From: Haliea sp. E1-2-M8
GTDB lineage: Bacteria; Pseudomonadota; Gammaproteobacteria; Pseudomonadales; Halieaceae
Assembly (NCBI RefSeq): GCF_030649675.1
Contig: NZ_JAUTDR010000008.1
Span: 124,001 to 188,000, forward strand
Length of the DNA stretch: 64,000 bases
Reading direction: 5' to 3'
The notes under the pieces are model-generated. The model did not search any database. It had not been told where the DNA came from and worked only from the letters and a program-made list of their open reading frames with translations. Shown piece after piece: positions 58,492-64,000 of this stretch. Position 1 is the stretch's first letter. Each line of letters opens with the position of its first letter. The position numbers were made by a program, and so were the translations under genes.

Positions 58492-59700
58492 TCAAAAATA
58501 CCAGGCGAGCTGGGCGAACAGGGCGGGGCCGGTAGCGAGATCCTTATCCTCCCCCGCCCGGATACCACCGTATTCAGTGCCGGCGGGCCCCAGCGGCAGG
58601 TTCAGTGCCCCCAGCAACTGCCAGTCCTGGCGTATATCCCAGCGCAGGGACAGCTGGGCCAGGGCCGAGCCATCCCCCAGGTTGGCGAACAGGGTGGGGG
58701 TCAACTGCAGCAGCGGGGTCATTTCCACCAACAGGGATGCGGCCAGGTAATGGCGGCCGAGAGTGAACAGCTCGCCGCGCTGCAAGCGCGCCCGCAGGGC
58801 CTCTTCCCGCGTCAGGGCAGCAAAGCTGTATTCCGCCTCGCGCAGGCCGTGGCCGTTGAAGAAGTATTCCAGCACCCCGCTCATATTGCGCCCACCCCAC
58901 GCCCAGGACCAGGCAGCGTTCACCACCGCGCTGCTCACCCAGCCCTGCGCGCTGTCCGCAAACAGTACATCCCCGCGCAGCACCGCGTCCCCCAGGTTGG
59001 TGCTGGCACCCAAGGCGAACAGCAGCTCGTCGAAATGCTGCGCCAGCATCAGGTCGTATTCCCGCTCGAGACCGAAACCGTGAAACTTGAGCGCGGTTGA
59101 ACTGGCCGCGCTGGTCACCCGCCCCTGCTCGTCCCGGCGCTGCACCTGCACCAGTTGGAAGTCACTGCCCGAGGACAGCAGGTACTGGCCGTAGAGCATG
59201 TCGTCACCGGTCTTGTATTCAGTGTCGATGGCGGTGGGATCAAAGGGATTGAACACGTCGACCGGATTGAACAGCAGGCCGTTGCCCCAGCTCACTGCCT
59301 GCCGCCCCAGCCGCAACACTACGCGTTCACTGCTATAGCCGATATGCAGGCGATCCAGACGCTGCAGGGTGAGTGAGTCTTCACTGCGGTCGATCTCATG
59401 GCTAAGATCCCACCAGCGGCGGCCGTCGTCGGGGAGCGCTGACTGCCCCGCGCCGCCGGCCAGAGGCAGCGCCGACGCTTCCCGGTGGCGGGTCAGCAGC
59501 TGGTAGTCCGCAGCCGCTTCCCAGCCCCCGGCGCGCTGTTGCCAGCGCAGGCGCAGTTCGGCGCCGCGGTCGAGGTCACTGCCCTCCATGGCTGTGCCCT
59601 GTAGCTTGGCATGGCCGCCGACAAAGCCCGGGATCTCGGCCCGGGCGCACAGCACCGGCAGCAGGGTGGCCAGCAACAGGCAACGCAACCATGGCCGCAC
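58492..59700 (-). CDS. Outer-membrane beta-barrel protein, last gene of Lol-like operon
   Basis: A 402-residue exported protein. The start is GTG (MRPWLRCLLLATLLPVL) because GAGGG lies eight bases upstream, and the GTG is four bases after the lolD-like stop. A longer reading that begins in the 15-bp repeats is not credible. The signal peptide ends near ARAEIPG. The mature part has amphipathic strands and ends in LFAQLAWYF. A typical motif is RQAVSWGNGLLFNPVDVFNPFDP. Family not identified with certainty. Probably a partner of the ABC system. Confidence 0.72.
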   Translation of the reverse strand: MRPWLRCLLLATLLPVLCARAEIPGFVGGHAKLQGTAMEGSDLDRGAELRLRWQQRAGGWEAAADYQLLTRHREASALPLAGGAGQSALPDDGRRWWDLSHEIDRSEDSLTLQRLDRLHIGYSSERVVLRLGRQAVSWGNGLLFNPVDVFNPFDPTAIDTEYKTGDDMLYGQYLLSSGSDFQLVQVQRRDEQGRVTSAASSTALKFHGFGLEREYDLMLAQHFDELLFALGASTNLGDAVLRGDVLFADSAQGWVSSAVVNAAWSWAWGGRNMSGVLEYFFNGHGLREAEYSFAALTREEALRARLQRGELFTLGRHYLAASLLVEMTPLLQLTPTLFANLGDGSALAQLSLRWDIRQDWQLLGALNLPLGPAGTEYGGIRAGEDKDLATGPALFAQLAWYF

Positions 59701-59704
59701 CAGC

Positions 59705-60454
59705 TTAGCCCTCGCTGCCCACGGATGGCCGCCCCACGGATGGCCGCCCCACGGATGGCCGCCCCGAGGGCTGCTGCGCGACATCGTCAATGACGCGGCC
59801 GTCCTCCATCCGGACCAGGCGCCGGGCGTAGGCCATCACCCGGGGATCGTGGGTCGCGAGCACGAAGGTCACGTTGCGGTTGCGGTTCAGGGCCTGGAAC
59901 AGGTCCATCAACTGGGTGGCGCTCTGGCTGTCGAGGTTGGCGGTGGGCTCGTCCGCCAAAACGAGTTGCGGCTCACTGGCAATGGCCCGTGCCACCGCGA
60001 CCCGCTGCTGCTGGCCACCGGACATTTCCGCCGGGCGCCGCTCCTCCAGCCCGGCCAGGCCCACTTCCGTCAGCACCCCCGCGGCGCGCTCGCGCCGCAA
60101 GGCGGGCGCCAGGCCCTGGACCTGCATCACGAATTCCACGTTCTCCCGCGCCGACAGCACCGGGATCAGGTTGTAGGCCTGGAACACAAAGCCGATTTCC
60201 CGCAGGCGCAGGTCAGCCAGGGCGCCGCGGGAGAGCTGGTCAATGCGGCGCCCGCCCAGGGTGATACTGCCGCTGTCCGGGGTATCGAGCCCACCCATTG
60301 CGTTGAGCAGGGTGGTCTTGCCGGAGCCGGAGGGCCCCGACAGGCACAGCAGCTCCCCCGCCTCGATGCTCAGCGACACCCGGTCGAGGCCGATGATCCG
60401 CTGCTCGCCCTGCTCGAAGGTCTTGCACAGGTCCTGGCAGACAATTGCACTCAC
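59705..60454 (-). CDS. LolD-like ABC ATPase
   Basis: A 249-residue ATPase of the MacB/LolD group. Walker A SGPSGSGKTTLL, Q-loop FVFQAYNLIPVL, signature MSGGQQQRVAVARA and Walker B LVLADEPTANLDS are intact, and the H-loop is ATHDPRV. It drives the two FtsX-type permeases encoded just upstream. The C-terminus ends in three exact GRPSV repeats from a 15-base tandem repeat, beyond the usual LolD end. Confidence 0.9.
   Translation of the reverse strand: MSAIVCQDLCKTFEQGEQRIIGLDRVSLSIEAGELLCLSGPSGSGKTTLLNAMGGLDTPDSGSITLGGRRIDQLSRGALADLRLREIGFVFQAYNLIPVLSARENVEFVMQVQGLAPALRRERAAGVLTEVGLAGLEERRPAEMSGGQQQRVAVARAIASEPQLVLADEPTANLDSQSATQLMDLFQALNRNRNVTFVLATHDPRVMAYARRLVRMEDGRVIDDVAQQPSGRPSVGRPSVGRPSVGSEG
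59719..59763 (-). repeat. Three 15-bp tandem repeats at 3' end of lolD-like gene
   Basis: Three perfect copies of CCACGGATGGCCGCC. They encode repeated GRPSV residues in the ATPase tail and lie just upstream of the GTG start of the barrel gene, so copy number could also affect its translation. Confidence 0.92.
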
Positions 60455-60487
60455 GGTTGGCTCACTCCTCTCTGCAAATTCGCAAAA

Positions 60488-61720
60488 TCAGTGCCTCGCC
60501 AGGGCCCGCACCGGGTCCAGCCGGGAGGCGCGCCAGGCGGGCAGCAGGCTCGCCAGCAGACCCAGGGTCAGTACCACCGCCGTCGACATCAGCATGTCGT
60601 CAAGGGCAAGCAGGGGGTACAGGGTCGTGCCCATTTCCATCATCTCCATGCCCTCCGCCACCGCCGAGATATCAACCCCATCGCGCAGCGGCAGCAGGGT
60701 CGCCAGGGCCAGGCTGTTACCCGCCAGCAAACCCAGCGCGAGCAGCAACAGGCTTTCCAGCAGCACCTGCAGCAGGATCAGCGCCGGGCGCATGCCCAGG
60801 GCCTGCATCAGGCCCAGCTCCCGGGTGCGCTCGAACACCGCCATCACCAGGGTGTTGATCAGGCCGAAGGACAGCACCAGAAATACCACCACCATGAACA
60901 CCAGCACGAAACCCTCCTGTACCGCGAGCATGGAGCCGAGGAAAGTGTGCAGCTCGGTCCAGCCCAGCACTTCCAGCTCCGGGGAGGCAGCGGCCTGTAG
61001 CGCCGGCAGCCAGGCGTCCACCGCGGTGTAGTCCGAAGCGGACACCGCAATTTCCGTGACCCGCTGCTCCAGCCCCAACAACTCCTGCAGGGCGCCGCGG
61101 CCGACATAGGCAAAGCGCTCCTCATCACCCTGCAGGCGCGCCCGATAGATACCCACTATCCGGACCCCGCGATCGGCGACGTTGTTCGCCGTGTCCTGGG
61201 TCATCAGCACGATGCGCTTGCCGAGGCCGGTTTCCAGCCGCGCAGCGAGGCCCGCCCCCAGCAGGATGCCGCGGTCATCGGCGCCAGCCAGCATGCGGCC
61301 CTCGAGCAGGGTCTCCGGCAGGCTCCCCAGAGCGTCTTCCTGTGCCGGGTCCACCCCCAGCAGAGTGACCCCGCGGCTGGCATATTCACTGGCCAGCACA
61401 GCGGGCACGCGCAGGCGCGCGGCCCAGGCCGTAATCGGAGCGCTGTTGAGCTGCTCCAGCAGGCGGCCTGCCGGCATCGGCATGTGGTTGACCACGCTGG
61501 GGTCGAGCAGGAACTCGGGGTGGTGAATTTGCGCCTCCCCGGGCAGGGTGGCGAGACCGTTGCGCACCATCTGGTCGGTCATGCCGCGCATCAGGGCGCT
61601 CATCACAATCATCGCCCAGACGCCCAGGGCAATCGCCAGCAGCATGATCAGGGTGCGGCGGTAGTTGCGCCACAGGTTGCGCCAGGCCAGGGTCAGCAAT
61701 GAACCCAGGGGCCAGTGCAT
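60488..61720 (-). CDS. FtsX/LolE-type ABC permease 2
   Basis: A 410-residue permease. It has an N-terminal helix (LIMLLAIALGVWAMIVMSAL) after TLAWRNLWRNYRRT, a large periplasmic MacB-type domain (about 45-270) and three C-terminal helices that end in a coupling loop. The start MHWPLGSLLTLAWRN overlaps the end of the first permease by one base (ATG and TGA share an A). The pair resembles LolC/LolE, but could serve another lipid or lipoprotein cargo. Confidence 0.88.
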   Translation of the reverse strand: MHWPLGSLLTLAWRNLWRNYRRTLIMLLAIALGVWAMIVMSALMRGMTDQMVRNGLATLPGEAQIHHPEFLLDPSVVNHMPMPAGRLLEQLNSAPITAWAARLRVPAVLASEYASRGVTLLGVDPAQEDALGSLPETLLEGRMLAGADDRGILLGAGLAARLETGLGKRIVLMTQDTANNVADRGVRIVGIYRARLQGDEERFAYVGRGALQELLGLEQRVTEIAVSASDYTAVDAWLPALQAAASPELEVLGWTELHTFLGSMLAVQEGFVLVFMVVVFLVLSFGLINTLVMAVFERTRELGLMQALGMRPALILLQVLLESLLLLALGLLAGNSLALATLLPLRDGVDISAVAEGMEMMEMGTTLYPLLALDDMLMSTAVVLTLGLLASLLPAWRASRLDPVRALARH

Positions 61721-62946
61721 CAGGTGGCCCTCATCGCGGCAACCGGTTGCAACCCGAACAGGCGCAGCGCGGGATAGACCGCCGCCAGCAGGGCGCCCAG
61801 AAACACGGTGAGGGGCCCCCACAACAGCGACGCCAGCGTCACCGGCGGGTAAATCCGCTCGGGCAGGTTGAAGCGGGCATTCATCTCCTCCATGCCGGGG
61901 AAAGTGAAACCGGCCTGCTGCAGGTAGAGCGCCAGCAGCGCTCCCAGCAGCACCCCAAGGCCCAGCCCCAGGGCGGCCAGCAGGGCGGTTTCCAGCCCCA
62001 CCAACCGCGCCAGCCGGCCGGGGCTGACGCCCAGTGCGAGCATGACCCCGAATTCGCGGGTGCGCTCCAGCACCGACATCAACTGGGTGTTGAGCACGCT
62101 GAAGGCCACCAGCAGGATCAGCACCCCGTACATCACCCAGGCACTGGCCATGTCCGAGCGGATGGCCTGCCGCAGGCCAGGCTGCAACTGGTCCCAGTCC
62201 AGCACCACCAGCTCCGGGTGTTCAGCCCGCAGTGCCTGCAGGGTCGTTACCGCCAGCGGCACCTGCTCCAGGTTTGGCAGCCGCACCACCACGCTGTGAC
62301 CGTGATCGCCCATGCTGAAGACCGTCTGGAACCAGGGCAGGGACACCTGGGCCAGGGCCCGGTCCAGGTCCGGAATTCCCGAATCGACAATGCCCACCAC
62401 GGTGGCAATGGCGGCGGCAAAGGAGCCGTCGCGGCCGCTGCCGAGAATGGTGATCTCGTCCCCGGGCGCCACCCGCAGGTTGCGCGCCAGCAGGGCGCCG
62501 ACCACGATCTCGCCGTCGGCGCCGGACAGGTAGCGGCCCTCCCGCAGCAGGCCCGGCAGGGTCGACACCCGGGGCTCCCGCTCGGGCTCGACCCCGGTGA
62601 CCTGGATGCCGAAAGAACGCTCCTCGCTGGAGGCCAGGGCGTAGGCAATGCCGCGGGCAGCCACCGCCTCCGCGCCGAGCAGCTCCTGCACCTGCCGCGC
62701 GCGCTCCGCGACCGCCGGCATGCTCTGGCGGATGCGCTGCTCCTCGTCAAAGCCCTCGTGCTGCAACTGCAGGTGTCCGGTGAATGCACCCAGACTGTTG
62801 TCGATCATCATCTGGTAGGAGCCGAGCTGAACCGAAATCAGGAAGATCAGCAGCATATTGCAGAACACCATGGCCCCCACTGTCAGCCAGGTGCGCCGCC
62901 AGTGCCGCCACAGATTGCGCCAGGCGAGGCGCCAGGTAATATTCAC
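61720..62946 (-). CDS. FtsX/LolC-type ABC permease 1
   Basis: A 408-residue permease with the same layout as the next gene. WRLAWRNLWRHWRRTWLTVGAMVFCN opens it, then a periplasmic domain and three C-terminal helices (about 265-400). It is paralogous to permease 2, indicating an old duplication, and heteromeric pairing is likely. Four-base overlap with the LolA-like gene (62943-62946), so the operon is tightly coupled. Confidence 0.88.
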   Translation of the reverse strand: MNITWRLAWRNLWRHWRRTWLTVGAMVFCNMLLIFLISVQLGSYQMMIDNSLGAFTGHLQLQHEGFDEEQRIRQSMPAVAERARQVQELLGAEAVAARGIAYALASSEERSFGIQVTGVEPEREPRVSTLPGLLREGRYLSGADGEIVVGALLARNLRVAPGDEITILGSGRDGSFAAAIATVVGIVDSGIPDLDRALAQVSLPWFQTVFSMGDHGHSVVVRLPNLEQVPLAVTTLQALRAEHPELVVLDWDQLQPGLRQAIRSDMASAWVMYGVLILLVAFSVLNTQLMSVLERTREFGVMLALGVSPGRLARLVGLETALLAALGLGLGVLLGALLALYLQQAGFTFPGMEEMNARFNLPERIYPPVTLASLLWGPLTVFLGALLAAVYPALRLFGLQPVAAMRAT

Positions 62947-63698
62947 TGACGCGGATTGCGCAGGCTGGAAAGGGTGAACAGGCTATCCGCCAGCTCGAGG
63001 TCGAATTCCACCGCGTGAGTGCGCAACTCGGTGTACTCCTCGGGCGCGTCTGTTTTGGCCATCCGCATGACTGTGGCCACCGGCCGCCCCGCCATCTCCT
63101 CGATCGCCAGGGCGGCAAGGGTTTTCACCAGCTCGCCGTCCTGGCTCCAGAACTGCTGCTCCAGCAATACCCAGTCGTCGCGGATGCGCAGGACCTCCTT
63201 GCCCCAGACCACCGCCGCCTCCTCGTGGGGCACCGACTCGACCACCCAGACCTGATGCCCTTCGTGTTCCTCTGTCGCCAGCAGGGTGTGGTCGTACTGG
63301 CTGACAATGTCCGCACTCTTGCTCACATCCTTGTTGGAGAAATCACTGCCCATCCAGTTCTGCCCCATCATCGAGGAGGGCACCTTGATGACGCGGTTGA
63401 TACTGGGGCTGAAGGTCCACATGTTGCTATCCACGGAGAGGGTGGCGTTGCCTGCGTCCTTGCGCGGCTCCGTGACCCGCACCAGGGTTTTCTCGTCACC
63501 GGCGGTCCAGGCCTGCATGCGCATGCTGCGCTCCCAGTCCGGCCGATGGATGATCATGGTCATGTCGGCGCGCGAGCTCTGGCCCCGGTAGTGGTCCATG
63601 GCCTGGCGCACAATGGTAGCCGCATCCAGCGCGCATGCGGGCGCGGCAATGGCCAGCAGGCAAAACAGTGTGGCGAGCAAACTGCGAGTGCGGGACAT
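62943..63698 (-). CDS. LolA-like outer-membrane lipoprotein-sorting protein
   Basis: A 251-residue periplasmic protein with signal peptide MSRTRSLLATLFCLLAIAAPACA and AGGAGG before the start. The mature part matches the LolA-like family of COG2834 (PF17131): KTLVRVTEPRKDAGNATL, WTFSPSINRVIKVPSSMMGQ and DFSNKDV. These proteins resemble the LolA barrel that carries lipoproteins, but are distinct from true LolA. First gene of the five-gene operon. Cargo unknown. Confidence 0.88.
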   Translation of the reverse strand: MSRTRSLLATLFCLLAIAAPACALDAATIVRQAMDHYRGQSSRADMTMIIHRPDWERSMRMQAWTAGDEKTLVRVTEPRKDAGNATLSVDSNMWTFSPSINRVIKVPSSMMGQNWMGSDFSNKDVSKSADIVSQYDHTLLATEEHEGHQVWVVESVPHEEAAVVWGKEVLRIRDDWVLLEQQFWSQDGELVKTLAALAIEEMAGRPVATVMRMAKTDAPEEYTELRTHAVEFDLELADSLFTLSSLRNPRQ

Positions 63699-63826
63699 GG
63701 GAACCTCCTGCGCCGGGCGAGCAGCCATCATAGCGTCTGCGGCGCTTTTGGTCATACCGGGAGCGCCATACGGCGGCCGCATTGGATCGCAGCGACGGGC
63801 CGGAATTTGCGTTATAACATGGCCGC

Positions 63827-64000
63827 ATGAACAGCCCCACCCAACCCGGCCCACGGCTCGCGCGGGCACTGCCACTCACCCTGTGCCTGCTGCTGGCAAG
63901 CTGCGGTGGCCAGCAGCCGGATGCGGCGCTGGCCCGCTATCTGGAGCGGCTGGAGCGCACCCTGGACCAGCCCGCCCCGGCCGTGGAGCTGCCGGACCTG
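63827..64000 (+). CDS. DUF3080-like lipoprotein, 5' part
   Basis: The first 58 codons only, open to the window edge. A lipoprotein signal peptide with LLLASC (about C26) is followed by YLERLERTLDQPAP, a pattern I associate with DUF3080. Start ATG at 63827. Divergent from the LolA-like gene. Function unknown and family assignment tentative because of the short part seen. Confidence 0.6.
   Translation, partial: MNSPTQPGPRLARALPLTLCLLLASCGGQQPDAALARYLERLERTLDQPAPAVELPDL

Noticed and set aside
59701-59790. A longer N-terminus for the outer-membrane barrel that includes GGHPW repeats
   Set aside because: It overlaps the end of the lolD-like gene and would block the signal peptide. A GTG with a good ribosome site lies at 59700.

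Overview
The window is a densely packed chromosomal segment, with coding on both strands and high-GC codon use throughout. It comes from a gammaproteobacterium. The gene orders trxA-rho-ubiD, hemY-hemX-hemD-hemC-algR-algZ / argH, lptM-lysA-dapF-DUF484-xerC-yigB and ubiK-yifB are typical of Pseudomonas-like lineages. The TonB receptor, carotenoid oxygenase, acyl-CoA genes and TorF porin suggest a marine Halieaceae/Cellvibrionales-type bacterium. That taxonomic placement is inference only. No rRNA, tRNA, CRISPR array, insertion sequence or prophage was seen.

Region 1 (1-21.3 kb) is housekeeping. It holds the 3' part of dsbB, rsd, an FKBP isomerase lipoprotein, a TIGR02444 protein, the ABC-F ATPase YheS, a GIY-YIG protein, trxA, rho and ubiD. 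These are followed by the haem operon (hemC-D-X-Y), the AlgZ/AlgR two-component pair, argH, a DUF3187 protein and the lptM-lysA-dapF-DUF484-xerC-yigB operon.

Region 2 (21.4-27.8 kb) is envelope and nitrogen physiology. A PRC-barrel/BON/PRC-barrel trio precedes a nitrogen block (TorF porin, glnK, amtB, second glnK). A -24/-12 sigma-54 promoter is visible upstream of the porin. ubiK and yifB follow.

Region 3 (27.8-42.3 kb) is the most distinctive part: a divergent catabolic cluster. The leftward arm is carotenoid/stilbene cleavage oxygenase, TonB receptor, FHA-linked class III adenylate cyclase, duplicated HxlR/zinc-ribbon regulator and PaaN-type aldehyde dehydrogenase. The rightward arm is an SDR, a DUF1295 membrane reductase, a nitronate monooxygenase-like flavoprotein, an acyl-CoA ligase and two thiolases. 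A 15-bp motif recurs at three promoter regions. I read the cluster as uptake of a hydrophobic polyene, apocarotenoid or stilbenoid-like compound, oxidative cleavage to aldehydes, oxidation to acids, CoA activation and thiolysis. The substrate is not determined.

Region 4 (42.3-59 kb) has an alpha/beta-hydrolase remnant abutting a diacylglycerol kinase-like gene, PhoX, and a TetR-adaptor-RND operon with a visible operator. Next are rep, a second RND pump with its adaptor in the opposite direction, a cytochrome c5 and a glutathione S-transferase-like protein.

Region 5 (58.5-64 kb) is a five-gene leftward operon: LolA-like protein, two FtsX-type permeases, LolD-like ATPase and an outer-membrane barrel. 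It looks like a Lol-related trans-envelope export system. The window ends in the start of a DUF3080-like lipoprotein.
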